The notes beneath the pieces are model-generated. The model saw nothing but the letters and a program-made list of their open reading frames with translations. It did not search any database and was not told the origin of the DNA. Shown here piece by piece: positions 25,265 through 33,305 of a DNA stretch of 50,521 nucleotides; the stretch's first letter is position 1, and each line of letters starts with the position of its first letter. The stretch is from Oxalobacter sp. (GTDB lineage Bacteria; Pseudomonadota; Gammaproteobacteria; Burkholderiales; Burkholderiaceae_D): assembly GCA_016291665.1 (NCBI GenBank), contig JAEEYE010000015.1, positions 1-50,521 of the forward strand, in the 5' to 3' direction. Position numbers and translations under genes: made by a program.

Positions 25265-26114
25265 ATGCAAAGGGTTTCTCATCCACTTCCTCCCTGTCTT
25301 CCTGTGATTTTTTGTCTTGGTGCAGATTGATAAAGTCATACATCGTGCGATCCATCAGGTGCGATGGGACAAGTGTAGACAACGCAGAGAAGATATTTTC
25401 AACGCGCCCTTTGTATTGTTTTTCCCAATCCTTGACCATCTGTTTAATCTGACGCCGTTGAGGGTTTTCTTTGGCGCCACACAACCCTTTTGGGATGAGC
25501 GGATATTGATGGATTTCGGAAAAGCGTTCCAAGTCAGATTCTTTAATATAGGCCATGGGTCGGATGACGATGTGTCGCCCGTCATCGGTCTTGAGTTTTG
25601 GCGGCATACCTTTGATTTTTGCGCTGAAAAAAAGGTTTAAGAAAAATGTTTCTAAGATATCGTCTCGGTGATGACCTAGTGCAATTTTAGTGACGCCCAA
25701 TTTGTCTGCTAAGTTGTAGAGGATGCCGCGGCGCAAGCGTGAGCAGAGTGAGCAGATGGCTTTGCCAGTTGGGATGAGCCTTTCAATGATGCTGTAGGTA
25801 TCCTGAGTTTCGATGTGGAACGGAACGCCTTTTTGTTTCAAGTATTCAGGCATCAAGGCTTTCGGAAAACCAGGTAGGTTCATATCTAGGTTGACTGCAA
25901 TCAGATCGAAATAGATTGGGGCGCGAGACTGTAGAACCATCAGGATGTCCAAGAGTGCATAGCTGTCTTTTCCGCCTGACATACAGACCATGATGCGGTC
26001 GCCGTCTTCAATCATGTTGTAGTCTTTTACCGCTTTCCCCGCCAAGCTAAACAGTCGCTTCGAGAGTTTATTGTTCTCGTAAGTAGATTTATGGAATTTG
26101 CGGTAAGTTGTCAT
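25227..26114 (-). CDS. ttcA: tRNA 2-thiocytidine(32) synthetase TtcA
   Basis: TtcA thiolates cytidine 32 of some tRNAs using ATP and an oxygen-sensitive iron-sulfur cluster. The 295-residue protein has the PP-loop 'SGGKDS' (46-51), the Cys pair '[10 protein letters not shown]' (Cys121, Cys124) and '[17 protein letters not shown]'. The later motif that usually reads 'IPCxLCGSQxNLQR' is here '[16 protein letters not shown]': the first Cys is Lys209 while Cys212 remains, so a third cluster ligand may still be available. The C terminus (~25 residues, Glu/Lys rich) is unconserved and overlaps the 3' end of rfaE2 by 38 bp. folB lies 16 bp upstream in the same direction. Confidence 0.92.
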   Translation of the reverse strand: MTTYRKFHKSTYENNKLSKRLFSLAGKAVKDYNMIEDGDRIMVCMSGGKDSYALLDILMVLQSRAPIYFDLIAVNLDMNLPGFPKALMPEYLKQKGVPFHIETQDTYSIIERLIPTGKAICSLCSRLRRGILYNLADKLGVTKIALGHHRDDILETFFLNLFFSAKIKGMPPKLKTDDGRHIVIRPMAYIKESDLERFSEIHQYPLIPKGLCGAKENPQRRQIKQMVKDWEKQYKGRVENIFSALSTLVPSHLMDRTMYDFINLHQDKKSQEDREEVDEKPFAFTPADGLSSKEQ

Positions 26115-26130
26115 TATCTTTGCTTAAGTT

Positions 26131-26529
26131 TCAGTCTTCGTCTTTGAACCTGAATATTTCGACGCCAACACTGTCGCAGTCTTTATAGGCATCTGGTTTT
26201 TCAGAAGAGACCCTTACCGCGATGACATCAGGGTGTTCCAGTAACCGTTTTGCGACATCGTCAATCAGGGTCTCTTGTAGGTTGATGTGTCCTTCAGCAG
26301 TACGGGCGGCTAATGTATCACGGATGAATGAATAGTCGATGACCTCATCAAGACGGTCATTGGAAGGTGTTGATTTGGCAAGGGGGATGAACAGGTCAAC
26401 ATTGATGAACACGCGTTGCGCCCCTTCCTTTTCAAAGTCATAAACACCAATCTTGATAGGGACTTCGAAATTCCGGAGGAAAAAACGACGGCAGTTTCTG
26501 AGTTTTGGATTGAATAGGGGGGAGTACAT
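26131..26529 (-). CDS. folB: Dihydroneopterin aldolase
   Basis: FolB cleaves 7,8-dihydroneopterin to 6-hydroxymethyl-dihydropterin and glycolaldehyde in folate synthesis. The 132-residue protein shows 'FEVPIKIGVYDFEKEGAQRVFINVDLFIPL' (read in parts), the 'DRLDEVIDYSFIRDTL' helix and 'LQETLIDDVAKRLLEHPDV' with the conserved ETL-type segment, ending 'VGVEIFRFKD'. It precedes ttcA in the same direction with a 16-bp gap, so they are probably co-transcribed. Folate synthesis fits with metF in the window but there is no direct operon link. Confidence 0.92.
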   Translation of the reverse strand: MYSPLFNPKLRNCRRFFLRNFEVPIKIGVYDFEKEGAQRVFINVDLFIPLAKSTPSNDRLDEVIDYSFIRDTLAARTAEGHINLQETLIDDVAKRLLEHPDVIAVRVSSEKPDAYKDCDSVGVEIFRFKDED

Positions 26530-26629
26530 CGGGAATTATATTCAGGTTTATAGTAAGTCTTTTTCCAGCTTGAGTTTAGTATAAGGTCTTGACGGAGGGC
26601 AATTTCCGTAAAAATGAGGGGTTTTGTTG

Positions 26630-27028
26630 TTACCAGCTTGATTTTGTTTGCCGAATGCGACGTCCGTCTCGTTTTGTTGGGCGTCCTTTTTCAATGAACC
26701 TTGCTGGGTCAATGGCCAGTTTCCGGTTTTCTGCCAGTTGTTTTCGTTTTTCTTTAGATTCTTCTGTCTCGGCATAGAGTTGTTGTGCAACCGAGGCGGA
26801 ACCACGAACGCCGGAAATACCACTGACTTCAACTTCGAAACGCTCCTCCCCGCGTTCAATGAGTAGCCTGTCACCTGGTTTTACCTCGCGAGCAGGTTTG
26901 ATTTTCTGTCCGTCAAGTTGAACGCGTCCCAGTTCCACTGCGTGTTGCGCAAGGGAACGTGTTTTAAAGAATCGGGCTGCCCATAGCCATTTATCAATCC
27001 TTAGGGAGTTCAATGGTGCTTGTTTCAT
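26630..27028 (-). CDS. hslR: Heat shock protein 15-type S4 RNA-binding protein
   Basis: Hsp15 binds stalled 50S subunits that carry nascent peptidyl-tRNA and helps recycle them. The 132-residue protein begins with the S4 fold 'LRIDKWLWAARFFKTRSLAQHAVELGRVQLDGQKIKPAREVKPGD' (in parts, residues ~9-55). A basic C-terminal extension, rich in Lys and Arg ('RPTKRDGRRIRQTKSSW'), follows as in E. coli Hsp15 (133 residues). It is divergent from the MidA-type methyltransferase gene, with 72 bp between the start codons, and 100 bp before folB. That gap holds no clear feature. Confidence 0.93.
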   Translation of the reverse strand: MKQAPLNSLRIDKWLWAARFFKTRSLAQHAVELGRVQLDGQKIKPAREVKPGDRLLIERGEERFEVEVSGISGVRGSASVAQQLYAETEESKEKRKQLAENRKLAIDPARFIEKGRPTKRDGRRIRQTKSSW

Positions 27029-27100
27029 GGTTCCAATAGGTTAAAGTGGATGCTGTATTATAAGACTAATTCGAAGTGTAACCTGTCTATATACCAGAAG

Positions 27101-28243
27101 ATGATAGAAAAGGTTCCAAGTCAAGATCTTGATTCTTTACGCCAGCTGATTGCAGACCGAATTACGGCTGCAGGCGGACATGTGTCTTTTTCAGATTATA
27201 TGCAATGGGCACTATATGAGCCTTTATTGGGATATTATGACAGAGGGAATACTTTGTTTGGAGAAGCTGGCGACTTTGTGACGGCACCAGAATTAGGTAC
27301 TTTGTTTGCAAGAGCCCTCGCGCGCGGTATTGCCCCATTGCTTTTGCAGACGGAAGCTAGGATTATAGAGCTGGGAGCTGGCTCTGGGGGACTAGCCAAG
27401 TCCTTGACGTCAGAGTTGGATGCTTTAGGTGTACCACTTAATAGTTACAGTATTCTGGAACCGTCAGGGACTTTACAAGAACGTCAAAAGGCCATACTAC
27501 ATCAAGATGCTAGGGTGCAATGGTTGCAGGTCTTACCTGATAATTTCTCTGGAGTTGTCATTGCTAATGAGGTACTGGATGCGATGCCGGTCAAGCTGGC
27601 GTGTTTAAAGGACGGAAAATGGCATGAGCGCCGTGTCATTTCTGATGGCGGTCATTTTGCATTCAGGGATTTTCCTGCTACAGCGGAATTCTTAAATCAG
27701 GTTAGGGAATCAGTACCAGAAGATTTGGCATATGCAGGGTTACCAGAAGGCTATGTGACGGAAATTCATCCCTTTGCGTTGGGATTTATCCGTACCCTAT
27801 CGTCTATGATGCGACGCGGAAAGACCGTAGCGATTTTTGTGGACTATGGATTTCCTGCGTATGAATACTATTTGCCTGAGCGTTTACAGGGGACGCTGAT
27901 GTGCCATTATCGCCATCAGGTGCATGATGATCCTTTTTTCAAACTTGGTTTTCAGGATATCACTTCACATGTTAACTTTACTTCTTTGGCACGAGTAGCG
28001 GAGAAGCAAGGCTTGGATATCCTGTTTTATGCAAGTCAAGCGAGTTTCCTCATGGCGTCTGGTATTTTGTCATTGTTACCTTCATCTGGAGGGATGGGTA
28101 GGGATTCCATTGCACTCGTTCGAGAGGCAGAGAAACTTCTTTCGCCTCATGAGATGGGGGAACTTTTCAAGGTCATTATCTTAGGGCATGATGTGGAACC
28201 ATCACAGGAACTGCTCCAGTCGGATCGAAGTGGACGACTGTGA
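27101..28243 (+). CDS. MidA/NDUFAF7-family SAM-dependent methyltransferase (DUF185)
   Basis: The 380-residue protein matches the MidA/NDUFAF7 family; the human member methylates an arginine of respiratory complex I, while bacterial targets are mostly unknown. Visible motifs are 'GGHVSFSDYMQWALYEPLLGYY' (in parts) at the N terminus, 'GDFVTAPELGTLFARALA', the SAM loop 'IIELGAGSGGLAKSL' (~90-104), 'VVIANEVLDAMPV' and 'YGFPAYEYYLPERLQGTLMCHYRH' (in parts). I start at ATG 27101 because the family N terminus begins soon after; earlier in-frame starts (TTG 27020, ATG 27050) add an unconserved leader. The ribosome site is weak. A small secreted protein gene follows 55 bp downstream. Confidence 0.9.
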   Translation: MIEKVPSQDLDSLRQLIADRITAAGGHVSFSDYMQWALYEPLLGYYDRGNTLFGEAGDFVTAPELGTLFARALARGIAPLLLQTEARIIELGAGSGGLAKSLTSELDALGVPLNSYSILEPSGTLQERQKAILHQDARVQWLQVLPDNFSGVVIANEVLDAMPVKLACLKDGKWHERRVISDGGHFAFRDFPATAEFLNQVRESVPEDLAYAGLPEGYVTEIHPFALGFIRTLSSMMRRGKTVAIFVDYGFPAYEYYLPERLQGTLMCHYRHQVHDDPFFKLGFQDITSHVNFTSLARVAEKQGLDILFYASQASFLMASGILSLLPSSGGMGRDSIALVREAEKLLSPHEMGELFKVIILGHDVEPSQELLQSDRSGRL

Positions 28244-28298
28244 CTGTAAGCGACATGCTATACTGATTCATATAATGACAAGAGGGGGGGATTCGGCC

Positions 28299-28625
28299 AT
28301 GAAAAAAAAGTTTGCATTCGTAGCTATTCTTACCTTGGCTTTGGGTTTGGTTTCGACAGCTTCTGCTGGAAATGTCGACAGCTCATGTAGTTTTAGAGGC
28401 AAGCGGCTTTATGGAAAAGTGCAGGTGGTCAATTCTTTTCCAGATATCAAAGCCCAGGTCGTCAGGTCTTTCCCAGACCTTAAAGTCCAGAAAGTGAAGA
28501 GCTTCCCAGACCGCTGTGGGAAATGGCAGTTTGTGGACTCATTTCCTGATTTTAAGGTGCAGTTTGTTGATTCTTTCCCAGATATCAAAATCCAATACGT
28601 CGATTCATTTCCAGGTAGACCCTAA
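28299..28625 (+). CDS. Small secreted six-repeat protein, probable 7(1) septoil-knot domain
   Basis: The 108-residue precursor has a clear signal peptide cleaved after 'STASA' (residue 23). The mature ~85 residues are six copies of an 11-residue unit with the core V-Q-x-V-x-S-F-P-D-x-K; the SFP(D/G) cores start at residues 46, 57, 68, 81, 92 and 103. Between copies three and four a two-residue insertion adds Cys73, which could bond with Cys30. From memory the pattern matches proteins annotated as '7(1) septoil knot domain', a family with a very complex knotted backbone; I cannot confirm this by search. The role is unknown; the location should be periplasmic or extracellular. ATG 28299 has a GAGGGGG site. 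A strong hairpin follows the gene. Confidence 0.75.
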   Translation: MKKKFAFVAILTLALGLVSTASAGNVDSSCSFRGKRLYGKVQVVNSFPDIKAQVVRSFPDLKVQKVKSFPDRCGKWQFVDSFPDFKVQFVDSFPDIKIQYVDSFPGRP

Positions 28626-28665
28626 GCTTGGTGGCTTAATTGGGAAAAGAGGAGATGTCGAATTA

Positions 28666-28702
28666 ATAACAGGCGTTTCATAACTTCGTAAACGCCTGTT
28701 AT
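28666..28702. terminator. Strong hairpin between the repeat-protein gene and the convergent lipoprotein gene
   Basis: A perfect 13-bp stem (28666-28678 with 28690-28702) with an 11-nt loop lies between two convergent genes, 41 bp after one stop and 10 bp from the other. No T-run follows, but the stem is the strongest in the region and may stop or trim both transcripts. Confidence 0.6.
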
Positions 28703-28711
28703 AGGTTGAGG

Positions 28712-29305
28712 TTATTTGTTCAGCTTGGATGTGATGGCAGCCCGAGACATTGGTTCAGTCCAGATGAAACCTTTGTCATTTCGTGTATCGTCAAATTTGT
28801 CACGCCGCATATCCATTTCCCAGCCACCACGGCCTGATGACGTTTCTGCCCAGCCTTTCAGACTGACCGCAATTGGTAGGCGGATTTTCTGGGCATTCTT
28901 GTTCTGTAGTTGTTCGTAGCCTTTGATAGCGACCTGTTCTAGGATGCGTTGTGCGGGTGGTGCACAACCGTCACGCAGATAGTCTCGTGCCTTGGGTGTG
29001 GCTAAGACTTTTTGCCAATCCAGTTCTCCTGGTGCTGTGTTGTAAAGGCCTTTGAAGAACTGGTGGGCGCCAGCTTGTTCATCCTTGAATCGGATGTCAA
29101 AAGTATAAGCGCCGATATAGTTCCAGATGCCAGGCAACGAGTCGGTCTTGGTGTAGTTGTCTATTTTTACCCATTTGCACTGATAGGCTTTTGTGAGCAT
29201 TTCAGTCATATCTTCGTCATTGGGTCTTGCACAACCTGTCAAGGACAGGGCTGTAGGCGCTAAGCACAGGCACAGAAGGGCAGTCCGGAATTTCTTGAAG
29301 TTCAT
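28712..29305 (-). CDS. Putative lipoprotein of unknown function
   Basis: The 197-residue precursor has a lipoprotein signal with lipobox 'LTGC' (Cys25). No retention-type Asp follows immediately ('CARPNDED'), so outer-membrane sorting is plausible. The mature part is soluble, with 'CKWVKIDNYTKTDSLPG' near the start and 'GWEMDMRRDKFDDTRNDKGF' near the end, plus two further Cys. I do not recognise a domain; the overall pattern (a short domain with 'Y.F.I.F' strands) resembles small periplasmic proteins of unknown function in Burkholderiales. It is convergent with the knot-type protein gene and lies 110 bp from the DUF1840 gene upstream. Function unknown. Confidence 0.75.
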   Translation of the reverse strand: MNFKKFRTALLCLCLAPTALSLTGCARPNDEDMTEMLTKAYQCKWVKIDNYTKTDSLPGIWNYIGAYTFDIRFKDEQAGAHQFFKGLYNTAPGELDWQKVLATPKARDYLRDGCAPPAQRILEQVAIKGYEQLQNKNAQKIRLPIAVSLKGWAETSSGRGGWEMDMRRDKFDDTRNDKGFIWTEPMSRAAITSKLNK

Positions 29306-29415
29306 GGGTAATACGCAAATAGCTACGTCAGTTTCAATAAACGAAACATTTTAACTGAAAAAAAAGGTGGAGTCCGCATTTGTGATTTTTGTTTTCCTTA
29401 GGTGTTAGGGTAGGG

Positions 29416-29799
29416 TTATACACCCCAGAAGACACTTTCTTCTGCTTTGTTGGCAGCCTTCAGCATTTGGAGAAAAGGGTAGCAACGTGCCGCGAAACGC
29501 ACTGGTGGTTCAAAGGGCTTTTTCTTTTCGTTGTCGTTGTCGTCATCAGTTTCTTCATCATCCGCTTCTTTTGCAGCTGTTTCTTCTTCCAGTTTTTTCT
29601 GTTCTTCAGCCTTAATCCGTTCCTCTTCCTTGATTCGTTCTATTTCTTTTTCAAGTTTTTCGATGGCAGAGGCCGTTTCCTCTGGCGGAATGATGCCTTG
29701 TTTGATGTCTTTGCCTAAAAGCTCGATGATTGGTTGGGCGTGTTTGTCAATCATCATAATGTCGGCATTAGCGCGCGATTTGAAGATAACGAGAGCCAT
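29416..29799 (-). CDS. DUF1840 domain protein
   Basis: The 127-residue protein opens with 'MALVIFKSRANADIMMIDKHAQPIIELLGK', the DUF1840 start (read in parts), and continues 'GIIPPEETASAIEKLE'. A highly charged Glu/Lys-rich coiled-coil-like stretch and an acidic block of Asp/Glu (residues ~55-90) follow, and the end 'PVRFAARCYPFLQMLKAANKAEESVFWGV' is conserved in the family. DUF1840 is a small betaproteobacterial family, often beside ubiK as here (29 bp apart). No signal peptide or membrane segment. Function unknown; cytoplasmic. Confidence 0.85.
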   Translation of the reverse strand: MALVIFKSRANADIMMIDKHAQPIIELLGKDIKQGIIPPEETASAIEKLEKEIERIKEEERIKAEEQKKLEEETAAKEADDEETDDDNDNEKKKPFEPPVRFAARCYPFLQMLKAANKAEESVFWGV

Positions 29800-29828
29800 A
29801 GGGGAAGTTCCTTGTTGGATTTTGTTTC

Positions 29829-30074
29829 TTATTCGGATTGCTCATTTGCTTTTGTTTCAAGGGCGGCAACCCTTTTTTCAAGGGCGGCGAGCGCATCACG
29901 CATTTGTGTGAAAGCCAATTTCTGGACTTCGAAGTCCTCAGTTGTGACAATGTCCAGTTTGGCGACTGCTTGTGTCAACATGGCGCGGATGTTCTGCTCA
30001 ACATCTTTTAGAGGGGAATTCTCGATTAAGGGGCCGATAGTGGCCTGAAGGTTGTCAAGGAGCGTCTTATTCAT
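29829..30074 (-). CDS. ubiK: Ubiquinone biosynthesis accessory factor UbiK
   Basis: UbiK (YqiC/BMFP family) is a small coiled-coil protein that assists the ubiquinone-synthesis metabolon with UbiJ and binds lipids. The 81-residue product has the family N terminus 'LLDNLQATIGPLIENSPLKDVEQNIRAML', the 'LDIVTTEDFEVQ' hinge, and a C-terminal coiled coil with regular Leu/Ala spacing ('LAALEKRVAALETKANEQ'). It is divergent from gshA with 170 bp between and is followed by the DUF1840 gene. Confidence 0.9.
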   Translation of the reverse strand: MNKTLLDNLQATIGPLIENSPLKDVEQNIRAMLTQAVAKLDIVTTEDFEVQKLAFTQMRDALAALEKRVAALETKANEQSE

Positions 30075-30244
30075 TGTGAATCCTTTACATATTGCAGTGA
30101 AGATAGGCTCAGCCCCGATTCTATCGTGAAAACAGAGTTTTAAGCTAATGGCGGCGTGTGGGGTGAAAGAAGGATTTTGCCGGTTTTGGTAAAATGAGTA
30201 GCGCTTGCTGGGATGTTTCAGGAATGTCTGAATAAGGGGGGACG

Positions 30245-31537
30245 ATGATTCCGAATCTGGTTACGGTCATGGATAGGCAGGTTCTTGATCTTGAAAAGAC
30301 ACTGATTGATTCTACGTCAATGGTTGAACGGTGGTTTAGGATGGCGTGGCAGGATTACACGCCGCCATTTTATTGTTCAGTCGACCTGAGAAATGCAGGG
30401 TTCAAGTTAGCTCCAGTAGATACCAATCTCTTTCCTGGAGGATTCAACAATCTGGCGGCTGACATGCTCCCCCTCGCCGTACAGGCTGCTATGTCTGCTA
30501 TCGAAAAATATTGTCCTGAGGCGAAGAATCTGCTACTGATTCCGGAAAATCATACGCGCAACCAATATTATTTGGATTCTATTAGACGTTTGATGGAAAT
30601 CCTGCGCCAGACGGGTTTAGACATTCGTTTAGGATTTTTATCTGAACAGGTAGCTAATCCTCTCCCAGTAACTTTTTCAGATGGTACTAAGGTTGTGGTG
30701 GAGCCTGTAAAGCGTATCAATAATGGGCGACGGGTTGGTCTTGATGATTTCAACCCTTGTACCATTTTGCTGAATAATGATTTAAGTGCAGGCACGCCTG
30801 AAGTCTTGAAGAATGTCTACGAACAGAGTCTTCTGCCACCTTTGCATGCAGGCTGGACAGTTCGGCGTAAGAGCAATCATTTTGCCGCTTATGATGATGT
30901 TGTCCGTCGGTTCTCCCGGATGCTTGGGATTGATCCATGGCTTGTGAATCCTTATTTTTCCCGTTGTACAGATGTCAATTTTGAAGAGAAGGAAGGAGGA
31001 GAAGCGCTTGCGGCACAGGTCAATGCGGTGTTGACTAAAGTCCGACGCAAGTACCGAGAATACGGTATCAAGGAAAAACCGTTTGTCATCATTAAGGCCG
31101 ATGCAGGAACCTATGGCATGGGGATTATGACGGTTAGTGATGCTAAAGAAGTTTTAAACCTGAACCGCAGACAGCGTAATAAGATGTCCGTCATCAAGGA
31201 TGGACAGGTTGTTAGGGAAGTTCTTGTCCAAGAAGGAGTTCATTCTTTGGAAAGGGTTAATGATGCAGTTGCAGAACCGGTTGTCTACATGATTGATCGG
31301 TATGTTGTTGGCGGATTTTACCGAGTCAATGCGAGCCGCGATATTAATGAGAACCTGAATGCGCCAGGTGCACAGTTTGTCCCATTGCCATTTTCCCAAC
31401 AGCATACGTTGCCGGATGTAAAGGCTGAACCCGGGAAGTCAGAGCCGAACCGCTATTATATGTATGGCGTTATTGCGCGACTTGCGTTGTTAGCTGCGGC
31501 GGTAGAACTTGAAAAAACAGATCCAGACATGCAGTAA
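30245..31537 (+). CDS. gshA: Glutamate-cysteine ligase, betaproteobacterial type
   Basis: GshA makes gamma-glutamylcysteine from glutamate and cysteine with ATP, the first step of glutathione synthesis. The 430-residue protein belongs to the separate GshA family found in Burkholderiales and acidithiobacilli, not to the E. coli GshA family. Signs are 'PPFYCSVDLRNAGFKLAPVDTNLFPGGFNNL' (in parts, ~40-70), 'LLIPENHTRNQYY' (~100-112), 'FVIIKADAGTYGMGIMTV' (~280-297) and 'MIDRYVVGGFYRVN'. An AAGGGGGG site precedes the ATG. gshB follows after 14 bp, so the pathway forms a two-gene unit ahead of the PTS genes. Confidence 0.95.
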   Translation: MIPNLVTVMDRQVLDLEKTLIDSTSMVERWFRMAWQDYTPPFYCSVDLRNAGFKLAPVDTNLFPGGFNNLAADMLPLAVQAAMSAIEKYCPEAKNLLLIPENHTRNQYYLDSIRRLMEILRQTGLDIRLGFLSEQVANPLPVTFSDGTKVVVEPVKRINNGRRVGLDDFNPCTILLNNDLSAGTPEVLKNVYEQSLLPPLHAGWTVRRKSNHFAAYDDVVRRFSRMLGIDPWLVNPYFSRCTDVNFEEKEGGEALAAQVNAVLTKVRRKYREYGIKEKPFVIIKADAGTYGMGIMTVSDAKEVLNLNRRQRNKMSVIKDGQVVREVLVQEGVHSLERVNDAVAEPVVYMIDRYVVGGFYRVNASRDINENLNAPGAQFVPLPFSQQHTLPDVKAEPGKSEPNRYYMYGVIARLALLAAAVELEKTDPDMQ

Positions 31538-31551
31538 TAAAGGAGAGCTCG

Positions 31552-32508
31552 ATGGAATTGGCATTTTTTGTGGATCCATTGCCGTCCTTTAATCTTAAAA
31601 AGGACTCAACAATGGCTATGATGGTTGAGGCCGCTTCTCGCGGACATACTGTGTATAGTTTCTGCTATCAGGACATTGTTCTCTTGGATGGGCAGGTATG
31701 CGCACAATGTTGTCGGCTTGCCTTGTCAGGGGGATTTTCCCCAGATTGGTACCGTCCTGTAGATACAGTTTTAAGGCCATTGTCGGAATTTGAAGCCGTC
31801 ATTATCCGCAAGGATCCTCCGTTTGAAGTCAATTATCTGACTTCTGTCTGGATGTTGTCGCTTGCAGCAAAGCAAGGGGCGAAGATTTTCAATGATGCAG
31901 ATGCAATCCTGACCCATAGTGAAAAACTATCAATAGCTCAATTCAGCCAGTTCACAAAACCAACGCTTGTTTCTGCTGATGAACAAAGCCTAAGGCAATT
32001 CCATGCAGAACACCGTGACATCATCTTGAAGCCATTGGGAGGAATGGGGGGCATGGGGATTTTCCATGTACGCGAAGACGGATTAAATCTGGGCGCTATT
32101 ATCGAGATGCTGACTGGTAACGGACAGCGCCATATCATGGCGCAAGCGTATATCCCTGAAATTTCTGATGGGGATAAAAGGGTTTTGTTGATTAATGGAA
32201 AGGTCGTTCCTTTTGCACTGGCGAGGATTCCAAAACTTGGGGAGACGCGGGGGAACTTGGCAGTCGGAGGAACAGGACGGGCTCAGCCGTTAATGCCAAG
32301 AGACCGCGAAATTGCAGAAGCCCTTGCTCCGAAACTTAATGCAAAGGGGTTGTTTTTGGTTGGGCTTGATATCATTGGCGATTGGTTGACTGAAATCAAT
32401 GTGACCAGTCCAACGTGTTTTCGCGAAATTACGGAACAGACAGGATTTAATGTTGCAGGTATGCTTGTCGATGAGTTAGAGAAAGTGCTTGAGCCTGTTG
32501 GACAATGA
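31552..32508 (+). CDS. gshB: Glutathione synthase
   Basis: GshB joins gamma-glutamylcysteine and glycine with ATP to give glutathione. The 318-residue ATP-grasp protein shows 'FFVDPLPSFNLKKDSTMAMM' at the N terminus, 'RKDPPFEVNYL' (~84-94), 'ILKPLGGMGGMGIFHV', 'DGDKRVLLING' and the C-terminal 'GLDIIGDWLTEINVTSPTCFREI' (in parts). Length matches E. coli GshB (316). An AAGGAGAG site lies just before the ATG, 14 bp after the gshA stop. The EIIA gene begins 61 bp after its stop. Confidence 0.96.
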   Translation: MELAFFVDPLPSFNLKKDSTMAMMVEAASRGHTVYSFCYQDIVLLDGQVCAQCCRLALSGGFSPDWYRPVDTVLRPLSEFEAVIIRKDPPFEVNYLTSVWMLSLAAKQGAKIFNDADAILTHSEKLSIAQFSQFTKPTLVSADEQSLRQFHAEHRDIILKPLGGMGGMGIFHVREDGLNLGAIIEMLTGNGQRHIMAQAYIPEISDGDKRVLLINGKVVPFALARIPKLGETRGNLAVGGTGRAQPLMPRDREIAEALAPKLNAKGLFLVGLDIIGDWLTEINVTSPTCFREITEQTGFNVAGMLVDELEKVLEPVGQ

Positions 32509-32569
32509 TTGGAACAAAGGCACAGAAGAGCTCGGGTTGGTTGAGTTTGGGTGTAAGGAATGGTTTGAA

Positions 32570-32974
32570 ATGATGGTTGGGATACTGCTTTTAATGCATG
32601 AGCCATTGGCTGGGGCATTCAAGACGGCGGTCGGTCATCTTTTTGGGGATAGCTTGGAAAATTTTGAGGCTATTGATGTGAAAATTGACCAGAATGTTGA
32701 TGATGTAGACAGCCTTGCTCGGCAGGCAATCCAGCGTTTGGATAGTGGTTCTGGCGTACTTGTGTTTACAGATATGTTGGGAGGAACTCCTGCTAACTGT
32801 TGTCGTCTTTTGAAGGTTGAATCAACTATTGTCCAAGTGCTGGCTGGAACCAGCTTGCCGATGCTGTTGAGGGCGTTGACCTATAGGAAGGAAGGTCTTG
32901 AAGAGGTTATCGCGAAGGCATTACAAGGTGGCAAGAATGGAGCTATCCGTATTGACCCAACTGAGGCGAACTGA
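32570..32974 (+). CDS. PTS EIIA component, mannose (EIIA-Man) family
   Basis: The 134-residue single-domain protein is of the EIIA-Man type: 'MVGILLLMHEPLAGAF' with the phosphorylatable His10, then 'VLVFTDMLGGTPANCC' (~65-80) and 'VLAGTSLPMLLRAL' (~90-103). It receives phosphate from HPr (next gene). No EIIB, EIIC or EIID gene is present, so it should act as a regulator rather than in sugar uptake, as in other betaproteobacteria. The start could also be the next ATG, at 32573; AAGGAATGG serves either. The longer reading frame back to 32489 overlaps gshB and lacks conservation. ptsH starts 44 bp downstream. Confidence 0.88.
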   Translation: MMVGILLLMHEPLAGAFKTAVGHLFGDSLENFEAIDVKIDQNVDDVDSLARQAIQRLDSGSGVLVFTDMLGGTPANCCRLLKVESTIVQVLAGTSLPMLLRALTYRKEGLEEVIAKALQGGKNGAIRIDPTEAN

Positions 32975-33018
32975 AGCTGAACTTAGGCTATTGGTCGAAA
33001 AAACCGACAAGTGAAAAT

Positions 33019-33288
33019 ATGAAGAATATAGAAATTGAAATTGTCAACAAATTGGGGGTTCATGCCCGAGCTTCTGCGAAATTGACCCAAACGGCTTCTA
33101 AATTTAAAAGCGAGGTCTGGATGAGTTTTAACAATCAGCGCGTGAATGCTAAGTCTATTATGGGAGTCATGATGTTAGCTGTTGGGAAAGGATCCACTGT
33201 CCTTATCGAAGCAGATGGTGTTGATGAGGATGAATGTCTGGCGGCACTTGAAGGTTTGATTAAAGATCGTTTCGGAGAGCCAGAATAG
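33019..33288 (+). CDS. ptsH: Phosphocarrier protein HPr
   Basis: HPr passes phosphate from EI to EIIA. In 89 residues the His15 site 'LGVHARAS' and the regulatory-type Ser46 in 'NAKSIMGVMML' are both present, the latter being the site used by HPr kinase where that enzyme exists (as in many betaproteobacteria). Length and the C-terminal 'LIKDRFGE' are typical. It lies between the EIIA gene and ptsI (17 bp gap), making a compact EIIA-HPr-EI operon. Confidence 0.96.
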   Translation: MKNIEIEIVNKLGVHARASAKLTQTASKFKSEVWMSFNNQRVNAKSIMGVMMLAVGKGSTVLIEADGVDEDECLAALEGLIKDRFGEPE

Positions 33289-33305
33289 GGGGGTGTTTTA
33301 ACAGT

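Noticed and set aside
28420-28625. Direct DNA repeats that could be read as a CRISPR-like array
   Set aside because: The 33-bp periodicity is coding sequence for an 11-residue protein repeat, with drift at third positions and no spacer pattern.
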